From contig NZ_BJNG01000034.1 of NCBI RefSeq assembly GCF_006539565.1, positions 1-64,000 on the forward strand: 64,000 nt of DNA, written 5' to 3'. Positions 1 to 8,677 of this stretch are shown piece after piece. The position numbers and the translations under genes were made by a program. This DNA comes from Pseudonocardia hydrocarbonoxydans. GTDB taxonomy: Bacteria; Actinomycetota; Actinomycetes; Mycobacteriales; Pseudonocardiaceae. Within the stretch, counting starts at the first letter, position 1. Each line of letters starts with the position of its first letter. The notes under the pieces were generated by a model. The model worked only from the letters and a program-made list of their open reading frames with translations, searched no databases and was not told where the DNA came from.

Positions 1-1130
1 GCGACGAAGTCGGGCGCCCGCCGCGCCAGGCGCGCGTCGGTGATGCTGCGGGACAGGAAGTGGTAGGCGAACTGCCAGGGCGCGAAGGCGTCGTGGTACT
101 CGCCGAAGTGCTCCCACCAGGCCAGGCTGGGCCGCGCCGAGTCCTGGATCCTCCGCACCGACGGCTGCGCGGCCGCCTCGTACGCGGCCAGCGCGGCGGG
201 CAGGTCGCCGGGGTGCGCGACCAGCGCCGCCGAGAGGGCGACCGCGTCCTCCATCGCCATCTTCGTGCCCGAGCCGACGGAGAAGTGCGCGGTGTGCACG
301 GCGTCGCCGAGCAGCGCGACGGGCCGGGGTTCGAGCGCGTGCCAGCGGCGGGTGCGGCGCGTGCGGAAGTTGCCCCAGCGCGAGTTGTTGACCAGCAGCC
401 GCTTCCCGTCGATCTGGTCGGCGAACAGCGTCTCCAGGTAGTCCCTGGTGACCAGGTCACTGTCCCCGGGCGGCCGGGTGACGTCGAACCCGTCGAGCCC
501 GGCCCGGCGCCAGGACGCCTCGTCGGTCTCGACGATGAACGTGGAGACCTCGTCCGAGATCGGGTAGCCGTGCACGGCGAAGACGCCGTCGGGGCTGCGC
601 TCGTGCACGAACGTCAGGCCGTCGAACAGGTAGTCGGTGCCGAACCAGACGAACTTCGCCGTCGCGGTCTGCACCTCGACGCCCAGATCGGCGTCGAGCT
701 GCTCGCGGATCCGGGAACCGGCCCCGTCCGCGGCCACGACGAGGTCGTAGCCGGCCAGGTCGTCGAGTGCCACCTCCGTCGAGAACCGCAGGTCCGCGCC
801 CACGTCGCGGGCCCGGGCCTGCATCAGCGCGAGCAGGGTCCTGCGCACGACCGCGGCCATGCCGTTGCCGCCGCAGCGGATCCGCTCGCCCTTGAGCCGC
901 ACCTCGATCTCGTCCCAGTGCCTGCCGTGCTCGGTGAGCGCCCGGCGCAGCACCGGGTCGGCCTCGTGGATGCCCGCGAGCGTGCGGTCGGAGAAGACCA
1001 CCCCGAAGCCGAAGGTGTCGTCGGCCCGGTTGCGCTCGAGGACGACGACCTCGGCCGACGGGTCGGCGCGTCTGATCAGGGTCGCGAAGAACAGCCCGCC
1101 CGGGCCGCCCCCCACGACGGCGATCCGCAC
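1..1130 (-). CDS. FAD-dependent monooxygenase, salicylyl-CoA 5-hydroxylase / anthraniloyl-CoA monooxygenase type (3' end outside window)
   Basis: 376 codons are visible and the frame is still open at the left edge. GTG at 1130 follows GGGGAG on the minus strand, 2 nt after the stop of the FAH gene. The Rossmann FAD motif GGGPGG is at residues 7-12, FGFGVVFSD at about 40-48, and a second FAD motif beginning GDAVHTAHFSVGSG lies near residue 275; this combination is typical of CoA-thioester aromatic hydroxylases such as SdgC rather than of free-acid 3-hydroxybenzoate 6-hydroxylases. Position in an operon with gentisate dioxygenase suggests it makes gentisyl-CoA or gentisate from salicylate-type substrate (inference). 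Whether it is a short single-domain enzyme or the long bifunctional form cannot be seen here. Confidence 0.8.
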   Translation of the reverse strand, partial: MRIAVVGGGPGGLFFATLIRRADPSAEVVVLERNRADDTFGFGVVFSDRTLAGIHEADPVLRRALTEHGRHWDEIEVRLKGERIRCGGNGMAAVVRRTLLALMQARARDVGADLRFSTEVALDDLAGYDLVVAADGAGSRIREQLDADLGVEVQTATAKFVWFGTDYLFDGLTFVHERSPDGVFAVHGYPISDEVSTFIVETDEASWRRAGLDGFDVTRPPGDSDLVTRDYLETLFADQIDGKRLLVNNSRWGNFRTRRTRRWHALEPRPVALLGDAVHTAHFSVGSGTKMAMEDAVALSAALVAHPGDLPAALAAYEAAAQPSVRRIQDSARPSLAWWEHFGEYHDAFAPWQFAYHFLSRSITDARLARRAPDFV

Positions 1131-1132
1131 GC

Positions 1133-1960
1133 TCAGCTCCCCGTCACGAGCGTGTTGCGCAGCTCCCCGACGCCCTCGACGCGGGTGACGAGCTCCGAGC
1201 CTTCCGCCAGGTAGCGCGGCGGCGTCCGCGCGTGCCCGACCCCGCCCGGCGTGCCGGTGGCGATGAGGTCGCCGGGCACCAGGGTGATGATCTGCGAGAT
1301 GTAGGCGACCAGGTCGGCCGGTGGGAACACCAGGTCGGAGGTGTCGGCCTGCTGCACCACGTCGCCGTCGACCGCGCAGGAGATCTCCCCCGGCGTCCCC
1401 TCGTCGACGACCAGCCACGGCCCCACCGGGGTGCTGCGCTCGAACGTCTTGCCCTGCAGCCACTCGACCGACCGGTACTGGAAGTCGCGCGCGGTGACGT
1501 CGTTGACGACGGTGTACCCGGCGATGGCCGCGGCCGCCTGCTCCGGGGTGGCGTGCCGGATCTCGGCACCGATCACGACGCCGAGCTCGGCCTCCCAGTC
1601 GACCTGCTCCGACCCCGCCGGCATCTCGACCGGGTCGTGCGCGCCGACCAGCGCACGGGCGAACTTGGCGAACAGCGCCGGGTACTCCGGCAGGTCGCGG
1701 CCCATCTCCAGGATGTGGGTGCGGTAGTTCAGCCCGACGCAGAACACCTTCTCCGGACGCGGGACCGGCGGGGCGTAGTCGAGCCCCGCGAGGTCGTGCC
1801 GGGGCCCGTCGGCGACCGCCGCGGCGGCCTTCCAGTCCGGGCCCGCCAAGAACTCGCCGAGGTCGACGGCACCCAGCTCGACGGCGCCCCGATCCGCTCC
1901 GTCGTCGTCGATCCGGACGGCGGCGGTCCCGGTGGCGGTGCGGACGGTCGCGAGCTTCAC
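1133..1960 (-). CDS. fumarylacetoacetate hydrolase family protein, probable fumarylpyruvate/maleylpyruvate hydrolase
   Basis: 275 aa. The FAH fold is visible: conserved WEAELGVVIG carries the metal-binding Glu residues, followed by GYTVVNDVTARDFQ and the LVPGDLIATGTPGGVG loop near the C terminus. The ATG at 1960 overlaps the gentisate dioxygenase stop by 4 nt (ATGA), so the two are translationally coupled. In the gentisate pathway an enzyme of this family cleaves fumarylpyruvate (or maleylpyruvate) to fumarate (maleate) plus pyruvate. No maleylpyruvate isomerase is present in the window, so which isomer is cleaved is open. Confidence 0.88.
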   Translation of the reverse strand: MKLATVRTATGTAAVRIDDDGADRGAVELGAVDLGEFLAGPDWKAAAAVADGPRHDLAGLDYAPPVPRPEKVFCVGLNYRTHILEMGRDLPEYPALFAKFARALVGAHDPVEMPAGSEQVDWEAELGVVIGAEIRHATPEQAAAAIAGYTVVNDVTARDFQYRSVEWLQGKTFERSTPVGPWLVVDEGTPGEISCAVDGDVVQQADTSDLVFPPADLVAYISQIITLVPGDLIATGTPGGVGHARTPPRYLAEGSELVTRVEGVGELRNTLVTGS

Positions 1961-3051
1961 GGACGGTCCTCCCGTGCGGTGCGGGCGAGACCGAGGGCCT
2001 CGAGGACCGGGGCGTCGGAGAAGACGAAGGCGTCGAGTCCGTCGGGACCGGGGTCGAGCGCGAGCCCGGCCCAGGACGGCACGCAGAACAGGTCACCCGT
2101 GCCGACCTCGTAGCGCTCGTCGCCGACGCTGACCACACCGGACCCGGAGAACACCTGCCACACCGACGATCCGGCGGTGCGGGTCAGCGCCGTCGGGGTC
2201 CCCGCGCGCAGGCGGTGCATCTCGCAGCGCATCGTCGACAGGCAGTCCCCCGCCGTGGCCGGATTCGTGAACCGGACGACGGCGTGCCCGGGCTCGACGA
2301 CGCCCGGGAACCCCTCGTCCTCCAGCTCGAGCTGCGCGGTCAGGGCGGCGTCGGTGTGCTCCCAGCGGTAGGCCATCAGCGGGGACGACCTCGGGGCCGG
2401 AGCGCCGACGGGTGTGAGCCCCGGGTGGGCCCACAGCCGCTCGTTGCGCGACACGGGCGGGGTCTCGGTCGTGGACAGCACCTCCGGGCCGAACTCGAAG
2501 AAGCCGGCGTCGATGGTGCGGACCAGCGGGATGTCGAGCCCGTCGATCCAGGCCATCGGACGGTCGGTGGTGTTGTGGTGCTCGTGGAAGTGCATGCCCG
2601 GGGTGAGCAGCAGGTCACCGCGCCGCATTGCGACCGGGTCCCCCTCCACGTTGGTCCACACGCCCTCCCCCTCGACGACGAACCGGAACGCCGTCTGGGT
2701 GTGCCGGTGGGCCGGGGCCTGCTCGCGCGGGCCGAGGTACTGGATCGCCGCCCACAGCGTCGGCGTGGCGTAGGCGGTGCCGGGCAGGCCGGGGTTGGCC
2801 AGCGCGATCGCGCGGCGCTCCCCGCCCCGGCCGACGGGGACCAGCTCGCCGGCCCTCTCGGCCAGCGGCAGCAGGGTGGACCAGCGCCACAGGAACGGCA
2901 CCGAGTCCGGCCGCGGGCTGGTGGGCATCAGCCCGCCGATCTGGGTCCACAGCGGCGTCATGTGGGCGGCGGCGAACGCGGCGTACAGCTCGTCGAGCTG
3001 CTCCTGCTCCTGCGCGGAGATCGCGTTGTCCTGGGGCACGGTCGAGGTCAT
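1957..3051 (-). CDS. gentisate 1,2-dioxygenase
   Basis: 364 aa, the usual length for the bicupin gentisate dioxygenases. Cupin 1 shows QAPAHRHTQTAFRFVVEGEG, with the Fe(II) ligand pair HxH, and HEHHN further on; a second cupin follows in the C-terminal half with VWQVFSGSG and GDLFCVPSW. It opens the gentisate ring to maleylpyruvate using O2. Start ATG 3051 is preceded by GGAGGAGGAG about 9 nt upstream, a strong ribosome binding site. The 96 nt before it contain an AT-rich stretch (about 3090-3125), unusual here, that probably holds the promoter and operator. Confidence 0.92.
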   Translation of the reverse strand: MTSTVPQDNAISAQEQEQLDELYAAFAAAHMTPLWTQIGGLMPTSPRPDSVPFLWRWSTLLPLAERAGELVPVGRGGERRAIALANPGLPGTAYATPTLWAAIQYLGPREQAPAHRHTQTAFRFVVEGEGVWTNVEGDPVAMRRGDLLLTPGMHFHEHHNTTDRPMAWIDGLDIPLVRTIDAGFFEFGPEVLSTTETPPVSRNERLWAHPGLTPVGAPAPRSSPLMAYRWEHTDAALTAQLELEDEGFPGVVEPGHAVVRFTNPATAGDCLSTMRCEMHRLRAGTPTALTRTAGSSVWQVFSGSGVVSVGDERYEVGTGDLFCVPSWAGLALDPGPDGLDAFVFSDAPVLEALGLARTAREDRP

Positions 3052-3147
3052 TCCGTCGTCTCCTCCTCCGGTCCGGCGCGCGGTGCCCGACGAAGATACA
3101 ACAGATTTTCATCGTCCGTCTGCTAGATGACACGGATCGACGGACGC

Positions 3148-3972
3148 TCAGCCCGCTTCCCGGACCGGCGGCGACACCTGCCCGAGGAGCTCGTCCACAC
3201 ACGCCTCGGCCTGCCCCCGGAGCAGGCCGTGCACCTCGACGAACAGCTGGTGGGCCTCACGACCGGGCCAGCCGACCGGGAGCAGCTCGGGAGGGAGGTC
3301 CGGGTCCCGGAACGGGAACCGGCGGTAGTCGTGGACCAGCCGCATCCGCTCGACCAGCGCGTCCGCCCCCCGCAGGTCACCGCTGCGGTAGGCGGCCAGG
3401 CGCGGGCGGTACACGGCGAGCAGCTCGGCGTAGGCGTCGTGCAGCTGGCCCAGGTCCCACGCCCGGGCGGCGATGCCCTGGTCCGCGTCGAGCCCCTCCG
3501 AACGGGAACGGAACAGGTCCAACCGCACCGAGGGCTCCCCGGCGAAGGCGTCCCGCACCTGACGGACCCGGTCGTGCGGGCTCACCCACACCGACGAGGA
3601 CAGCGGGCCGAACCCCAGCCACGCCAGCTTCTTGCGCAGCTGCTCGCGCAGCGCCCGCTCGGTCTCCGGGACGGTGTAGAGGATCATGTGCCACTGCCCG
3701 TCCCACGGGCCGGTGGCGCGCTGGAAGATCCGCTCCCGGCCCTCGTCGAGCAGCGCCCAGGCCGTGTCGGTGAGCGAGTAGATCGTCTCCCGGCCGTCGC
3801 GCCTGCTGACCAGCCAGCCCTCCTTGCGCAGGCGCGTCACCACGACCCGGACGGTCGGCTCCGGCACGTCGAAACACCCCATCAACGACACCAGCGCACG
3901 CAGCCGCACCTCACCGCCGCGGTAGCGCAGGTGGTCGCCGAAGAGGTCGAAGACGAGCGACCGGGCCTTCAT
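3148..3972 (-). CDS. PaaX-family transcriptional regulator
   Basis: 274 aa. The N terminus has the PaaX winged helix (LVFDLFGDHLRYRGG, then VRVVVTRLRKEGWL at about residues 57-70), followed by a linker with the YSLTDTAW motif and the PaaX central and C-terminal domains. Family members repress aromatic catabolism and release DNA on binding an aryl-CoA, which would fit a CoA-dependent salicylate to gentisate route. It lies directly upstream of, and in the same direction as, the gentisate operon (96-nt gap), and is divergent from the MFS/Rieske operon at 4204. Ligand and targets are inference. Confidence 0.9.
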   Translation of the reverse strand: MKARSLVFDLFGDHLRYRGGEVRLRALVSLMGCFDVPEPTVRVVVTRLRKEGWLVSRRDGRETIYSLTDTAWALLDEGRERIFQRATGPWDGQWHMILYTVPETERALREQLRKKLAWLGFGPLSSSVWVSPHDRVRQVRDAFAGEPSVRLDLFRSRSEGLDADQGIAARAWDLGQLHDAYAELLAVYRPRLAAYRSGDLRGADALVERMRLVHDYRRFPFRDPDLPPELLPVGWPGREAHQLFVEVHGLLRGQAEACVDELLGQVSPPVREAG

Positions 3973-4077
3973 CGATCTCCTCCCGCCACGGGCCGGGACC
4001 GGACCGGTGTGCCGGCACCGCGCAGTGTCTCATCCGGCGTCACCAGCACGGCCACCTCGGCGCGGGCCACGAGACGG

Positions 4078-4169
4078 GCCGCATCGCGCGCTGATGCGGC
4101 GCGGATCCGTCCCGACTCCTTTCCGGCATCCGGAAAGGCTCTTCGTGAGGGCCGCCCCGACGCCTCACG
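4078..4169. promoter_or_regulatory. three dyads in the PaaX / aromatic-importer divergent promoter region
   Basis: Within the 231-nt intergenic region: (a) 4078-4100, perfect 8-bp arms GCCGCATC and GATGCGGC with a 7-nt spacer; (b) 4118-4138, perfect 9-bp arms CCTTTCCGG and CCGGAAAGG separated by CAT; (c) 4144-4150 CGTGAGG paired with 4163-4169 CCTCACG. Site (b) reads TTCC-N7-GGAA, which resembles the ATTCC-N7-GGAAT type site known for the IclR-family gentisate regulator GenR of corynebacteria. An IclR-type gene closes the downstream operon, and PaaX is adjacent, so either could be the binder. Confidence 0.5.
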
Positions 4170-4203
4170 CTGAACCGCCTACGACGGACGACGGAGTACC
4201 GCC

Positions 4204-5529
4204 ATGGGCCTGCGCGAGACGATCGACGACGCACCGATGACCCGCTTCCAGTGGAGCGTGGTCGTGGTCTGCGTACTGCTGAACATGATCGACGGGTTCG
4301 ACGTGCTGGTGATGGCGTTCACGGCGGGCTCGGTCGGCGCGGAGTGGGGGCTGACCGGCGCCCAGACCGGGCTGCTGCTCTCGGCGGGCCTGGTCGGCCT
4401 GGCACTCGGGTCGCTGCTCGTGGCCCCGTGGGCCGACCGGATCGGCCGCCGCCCGGTCATCCTCGGCTGCCTGGTGGTGGCGGGCGTCGCGATGCTGGCG
4501 TCGTCGGTCAGCCGGGACGCCGTGCAGCTCGGGCTGCTGCGGGTGGTCACCGGCGTCGGCATCGGCGGGATCCTGGCCGGCAGCAACGTCATCGCCTCGG
4601 AGTACGCGTCGCGTCGCTGGCGCGGGTTCGCCGTCAGCCTGAACTCCACCGGCTACGCGCTGGGCGCCACGCTCGGCGGCGTCGTCGCCGCGGTGCTCAT
4701 CGGCGGCGCGGGCTGGCGCGCGGTGTTCGTGTTCGGCGGCGTCGTCACGCTGCTGGCGGTCCCGCTGGTGTTCCTGCGGCTGCCCGAGTCGCTGGACTTC
4801 CTCGTCACCCGCCGCCCCGCCGGTGCGCTGGAACGGGTCAACGCGCTCGCCGCGCGCCTGGGCCAGGCCGCACAACCGGGACTCCCCGACGTCGCCGGGG
4901 CCCCGGACGGGGTCGGCGCCGGGTTCCGCGAGCTGCTCTCGCCGCGCCTGCGCCGCACCACTCTGGTCCTGTGGGTGGCGTTCTTCGGCGTGATGGCCGG
5001 TTTCTACTTCGTCACCAGCTGGACCCCGACACTGCTGGTGGAGTCCGGGCTGACCCCGGGCCAGGGCATCGCGGGCGGCACCCTGCTCAACGTCGGCGGC
5101 ATCTTCGGCGCCGCCCTGCTCGGCCTGCTCGCCGCCCGGTTCGCGCTGCGCGACGTGCTGATCGCCTACCTGCTCGTCACCGCGGCGCTGCTGGCCGGTT
5201 TCCTCACCGCGACGTCGTCACTGGCCCTGGCCTTCGCGCTCGGCGGGGCGATCGGGCTGTTCGTCAACGGCTGCGTCGCCGGTCTCTACGCGCTCACCCC
5301 CGGCATCTACGACGCGGGCGTGCGCACCACCGGTGTCGGCACCGCACTGGGTATCGGGCGGGCCGGGGCGATCCTGGCGCCCGCGCTGGCCGGTGTCCTG
5401 CTCGACGGCGGCGCGACCCCGCAGGCCCTCTACCTCGCGGTCGGCGCGATCTTCGTGGTCGTCGCCGCCGTCCTCGTGCCGCTGCGGGCCGTCGCGCCCG
5501 TCCCCACCACCGCGAAGGAGCTCTCATGA
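4204..5529 (+). CDS. MFS aromatic acid:H+ symporter (AAHS family)
   Basis: 441 aa with about 12 hydrophobic segments. NMIDGFDVLVMAF in the first helix is the DGFD signature of aromatic acid:H+ symporters (PcaK, BenK, GenK types), and the loop 2-3 MFS motif is seen as LVAPWADRIGRRP. It would import an aromatic acid, for example gentisate, salicylate or vanillate. First gene of the plus-strand operon; its stop overlaps the Rieske oxygenase start (ATGA at 5526). The substrate cannot be told from sequence. Confidence 0.87.
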   Translation: MGLRETIDDAPMTRFQWSVVVVCVLLNMIDGFDVLVMAFTAGSVGAEWGLTGAQTGLLLSAGLVGLALGSLLVAPWADRIGRRPVILGCLVVAGVAMLASSVSRDAVQLGLLRVVTGVGIGGILAGSNVIASEYASRRWRGFAVSLNSTGYALGATLGGVVAAVLIGGAGWRAVFVFGGVVTLLAVPLVFLRLPESLDFLVTRRPAGALERVNALAARLGQAAQPGLPDVAGAPDGVGAGFRELLSPRLRRTTLVLWVAFFGVMAGFYFVTSWTPTLLVESGLTPGQGIAGGTLLNVGGIFGAALLGLLAARFALRDVLIAYLLVTAALLAGFLTATSSLALAFALGGAIGLFVNGCVAGLYALTPGIYDAGVRTTGVGTALGIGRAGAILAPALAGVLLDGGATPQALYLAVGAIFVVVAAVLVPLRAVAPVPTTAKELS

Positions 5530-6575
5530 TCCCGCAGAACCAGTGGTACGTGGCCGCCTACGGCCGCGAGATCACCACGGGCGAGCTGTTCGGCCGCACG
5601 GTCTGCGGCGAGTCGATCCTGTTCTGGCGCACCGGGGCCGGGGAGGTGACGGCGATGTCCGACCGGTGCGTGCACCGGCGCTTCCCCCTGTCCCAGGCAC
5701 CGACGCGGCTGGAGGGCGACCGGGTGATCTGCGGCTACCACGGCTTCACCTACGGCCCCGACGGCGTGTGCGTCGCCGTCCCGGGCCAGACCCGCGTGCC
5801 CCGGACCGCCCGGCTGCGTCCCTACCCCGTGGTCGAGCAGGACTCGTTCGTGTGGGTGTTCATCGGCGACCCCGGGCTCGCCGACCCCACCCGCATCCCG
5901 CGCGCGCCGTGGCTGGCCTCGCCCGACTACACGACCGTCTCCGGCATGGAGCCGCTCGCCGCGCGCTTCGAGCTGCTGGTGGACAACCTGCTCGACCTCT
6001 CCCACGAGACCTACCTGCACGGCGGCTACATCGGCACCCCGGAGGTGGCGGGCACGCCGATCACCACCCAGGTCGACGACGAGGCGGGCGTCGTCCACGT
6101 CTCCCGGCGCATGGCCGACGCCGAGTGCCCGCCGTTCTACTCCCGCTCCACCGGCCTCACCGGGCGGATCTCCCGCTGGCAGGACATCGAGTACACCCCG
6201 CCGTGCCTATACCTGCTGCACAGCCGCATCGCCCCCGTCGGGTCCGAACCGCGCCCGGACGGCACCGATCCGGACGCCTTCCACGTCGAGGTGGTCTACG
6301 CGATCACGCCGGAGACCGAGCACTCCACGCACGACTTCTGGGCGGTGGCCCGCGACTTCGCCCCCGGCGACGAGGAGGTCTCGGCGTTCCTCGCCGAGCA
6401 GAACCGCACCGTCGTGCTGCAGGACGTCGCCGCCCTCGACGTGCTGGAGCGGGTGATCGCCGCCGAGCCGGAGGGCTACCAGGAGCTGTCGATCAACATC
6501 GACACCGGTGGGCTCGCCGCGCGCCGGATGCTCGCCCGGCTGGGCGCTGCCACCCCGTCGACCGCGGCGGTCTGA
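5526..6575 (+). CDS. Rieske non-heme iron oxygenase subunit, VanA-like
   Basis: 349 aa, the usual VanA/PobA-type length. Rieske ligands are C48-x-H50 and C69-x2-H72; the mononuclear iron motif is D153 to D157 with H160 and H165 in the DLSHETYLH segment. Enzymes of this group O-demethylate or hydroxylate aromatic acids, taking electrons from a VanB-type reductase, which is encoded two genes downstream. Starts at ATG 5526 inside the importer stop. Substrate (vanillate, isovanillate, or a hydroxybenzoate) is not determined. Confidence 0.88.
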   Translation: MIPQNQWYVAAYGREITTGELFGRTVCGESILFWRTGAGEVTAMSDRCVHRRFPLSQAPTRLEGDRVICGYHGFTYGPDGVCVAVPGQTRVPRTARLRPYPVVEQDSFVWVFIGDPGLADPTRIPRAPWLASPDYTTVSGMEPLAARFELLVDNLLDLSHETYLHGGYIGTPEVAGTPITTQVDDEAGVVHVSRRMADAECPPFYSRSTGLTGRISRWQDIEYTPPCLYLLHSRIAPVGSEPRPDGTDPDAFHVEVVYAITPETEHSTHDFWAVARDFAPGDEEVSAFLAEQNRTVVLQDVAALDVLERVIAAEPEGYQELSINIDTGGLAARRMLARLGAATPSTAAV

Positions 6576-6576
6576 G

Positions 6577-6795
6577 GTGGGCACGACCCGGACGCCGACC
6601 GGCCGGAGCGTGCTGCGGGTGGTGTGGTTGCCCGGCAGCGACCTGCTGGAGGGCACCTGCCACTGCGGCGCGGTGCACGTCGCCGAGGGCCCGGTCGAGG
6701 TGTGGCAGTGGCTGCTGGCCCACCCGGTCGGCCACGGCCCGGCCGCCGCGCGGGCCGTCGCGCGGACCCCGGTGCCGGTCGGGGCGCACCCGTGA
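6577..6795 (+). CDS. 72-aa conserved-looking small protein between oxygenase and reductase
   Basis: A GTG at 6577, 1 nt after the oxygenase stop, opens a 72-codon frame that ends in a GTGA overlap with the reductase (stop 6793-6795, next GTG 6792). The middle reads LRVVWLPGSDLLEGTCHCGA with a CxC pair, followed by VEVWQWLLAHPVGH. No domain is recognised. Its exact fit between two functionally linked genes and normal codon composition argue that it is translated; it could be a metal- or redox-binding accessory of the oxygenase, but that is a guess. Confidence 0.6.
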   Translation: MGTTRTPTGRSVLRVVWLPGSDLLEGTCHCGAVHVAEGPVEVWQWLLAHPVGHGPAAARAVARTPVPVGAHP

Positions 6796-7730
6796 GCGCC
6801 GCCCCGGACGCCGGGCTGCGGCTCGTCGTCGCCCACCGGGGCGAGGCCGCCGACGGCGTGGTGGAGCTGCGGCTGCGCGACCCCTCCGGTGCGGACCTGC
6901 CCCCGTGGGAGCCGGGTGCGCACATCGACGTGCTGCTCGGCGACGACCTCGTGCGGCAGTACTCACTGTGCGGCGCCCCGGCCGACCGGTCGACGTGGCG
7001 GATCGCGGTGCTCCGCGAGCCCGGCGGGCGCGGCGGCTCGGCGTTCGTCCACGACTCGCTGCGCACCGGCGACGTCGTGCGGGTGCGCGGGCCGCGCAAC
7101 CACTTCGCGCTGGAACCGTCACCGCGGTACGTGTTCATCGCCGGCGGCATCGGCATCACCCCGATCCTGCCGATGCTCACCGCCGCCACCGCCGCCGGAG
7201 CCGGGTGGCGGCTGGTCTACGGGGGACGCACGGCCGCGTCCATGGCCTTCGTCGACGAGCTGCGGGCCGAGCACGGCGACCGCGTCCGGGTGCTGCCGCA
7301 GGACGAGCACGGCCTGCTCGACCTCGACGTGTTCGACGACGACACGCTCGTCTACTGCTGCGGCCCGCCCGCCCTGCTGGACGCGATCGAGCGGCGCGGC
7401 CGCCCCGGCTCGCTGCGCGTGGAACGCTTCGCCCCCGTGGAGCCGGCCGAGCCGGTCCGCACGGGCTGCTTCGAGGTGGAGCTGGCCCACACCGGCACGG
7501 TGCTGACGGTGCCGCCGGACCGCTCGGTGCTCGAGGTGCTGGAGGGGGCCGGGGTGCAGATCCTGTCCTCGTGTCGCGAGGGCACCTGCGGCACCTGCGA
7601 GACCGGGGTGCTGGAGGGCACGGTCGACCACCGCGACTCCCTGCTCGACGCGGCGGAGCGGGCCGCGCACGACACGATGTTCGTCTGCGTGTCCCGGGCC
7701 GGGTCCCGGCGCCTGCGGCTGGACCTGTAG
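6792..7730 (+). CDS. VanB-like oxidoreductase (FMN/NAD plus C-terminal 2Fe-2S)
   Basis: 312 aa. The order is flavin-binding barrel (RQYSLCGAP), NAD domain (AGGIGITPILPML), and a plant-type ferredoxin with CREGTCGTC at residues 261-269 and a fourth Cys in MFVCVSRAG. This is the phthalate-dioxygenase-reductase/VanB layout that passes electrons from NAD(P)H to the Rieske oxygenase encoded upstream. GTG start overlaps the small-protein stop by 4 nt; an upstream frame extension overlaps that gene and is not needed. Confidence 0.9.
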   Translation: MSAAPDAGLRLVVAHRGEAADGVVELRLRDPSGADLPPWEPGAHIDVLLGDDLVRQYSLCGAPADRSTWRIAVLREPGGRGGSAFVHDSLRTGDVVRVRGPRNHFALEPSPRYVFIAGGIGITPILPMLTAATAAGAGWRLVYGGRTAASMAFVDELRAEHGDRVRVLPQDEHGLLDLDVFDDDTLVYCCGPPALLDAIERRGRPGSLRVERFAPVEPAEPVRTGCFEVELAHTGTVLTVPPDRSVLEVLEGAGVQILSSCREGTCGTCETGVLEGTVDHRDSLLDAAERAAHDTMFVCVSRAGSRRLRLDL

Positions 7731-7766
7731 GTCTGGTCGCAGTACCCGACGAGCGGGAGGTCCCCG

Positions 7767-8577
7767 ATGGCGCAGCACGACGGTCCCGGTCCGGTGCTGG
7801 CCCGCGCCCTGCAGATCCTCGGCGCGTTCGACGCCGCCCGCCCGGCGATGACGCTCTCGACGCTGGCGCGCCACGCCGGGCTCCCGGTGTCCACCGCGCA
7901 CCGGCTGGTCGGCGAGCTGACCGCCTGGGGTGCGCTGGAGCGCGGCGAGGGACGGCTGCTACCGCATCGGACTGCGGTTGTGGGAGGTCGCGGCGCTCGC
8001 CCCCCGCGGCCTGGCGCTGCGCGAGCACGCGCTGCCGTTCCTGGAGGATCTCAGCCAGATCACCCGGGAGAACGTGCAGCTCGCGGTGCCCGAGGGGGCC
8101 GAGCTCGTGTTCGTCGAACGGATCGCCGGCACCGACGCGGTCCCGGTGCTCACCCGGGTCGGGGGCCGGTTCGCCCTCACCGCCACCGGGGTCGGGCTGG
8201 TGCTGCTCGCGCACGCCCCCGCCGAGCTGCAGGAGGAGGTGCTCGCCGGGCCGATCGAGCGCTTCACCCCCCACACCATGACCGACCCGCGGACCCTGCG
8301 GGCGGTGCTGGCCGACGTCCGGGCCACCGGCTTCGCCGTCAGCGACCGGCAGGTCACCGAGGACGCGCTGTCGGTCGCGGCACCCGTCCGGGACGGCCGC
8401 GGCACGGTCGTCGCGGCCGTGTCGCTCGTCGTGCACCACCCGGGGGCGGCACCGCACGCCCTCGCGCCGCTGGTGCGGACGAGCGCCCGGGCGATCTCCC
8501 GGGCGCTCGGCGCCACCGGCGGTGAGACCCTCAGCGGCCGGCCGCCTGTTCCCGGTTCCCCGCCACCGGCCGGATGA
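7767..8577 (+). pseudogene. IclR-family transcriptional regulator, frameshifted
   Basis: ATG 7767 opens an N-terminal winged helix of IclR type (LARALQILGAFDA, then STAHRLVGELTAWGAL). In that frame the protein becomes nonsense after GEGRL; from 7960 the frame shifted by one base resumes with YRIGLRLWEVAALAP and runs through a complete IclR effector domain (LREHALPFLEDL, VFVERIAG, TATGVGLVLLAHAP) to the stop at 8577. Removing one base near 7959 joins the halves into a normal-length regulator of about 269 aa. Either a recent mutation or a sequence error. It follows the Rieske operon by 36 nt and would be its natural regulator. Confidence 0.8.
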
Positions 8578-8602
8578 GGCCACCTGCGCGCGTCACCTCC
8601 AG

Positions 8603-8642
8603 CGGGACGGGCGCCACCGACCAGGCCTGCCCGGTCGTCCCG
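8603..8642. terminator. possible bidirectional hairpin between convergent genes
   Basis: Arms CGGGACG (8603-8609) and CGTCCCG (8636-8642) can pair, with a 26-nt GC-rich interior. It sits between the IclR stop (8577) and the convergent small membrane protein stop (8678). No T tract; weak evidence. Confidence 0.3.
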
Positions 8643-8677
8643 TTGCCCGGCCGACCCCGAGCGGTCCGCCCGCCCGG

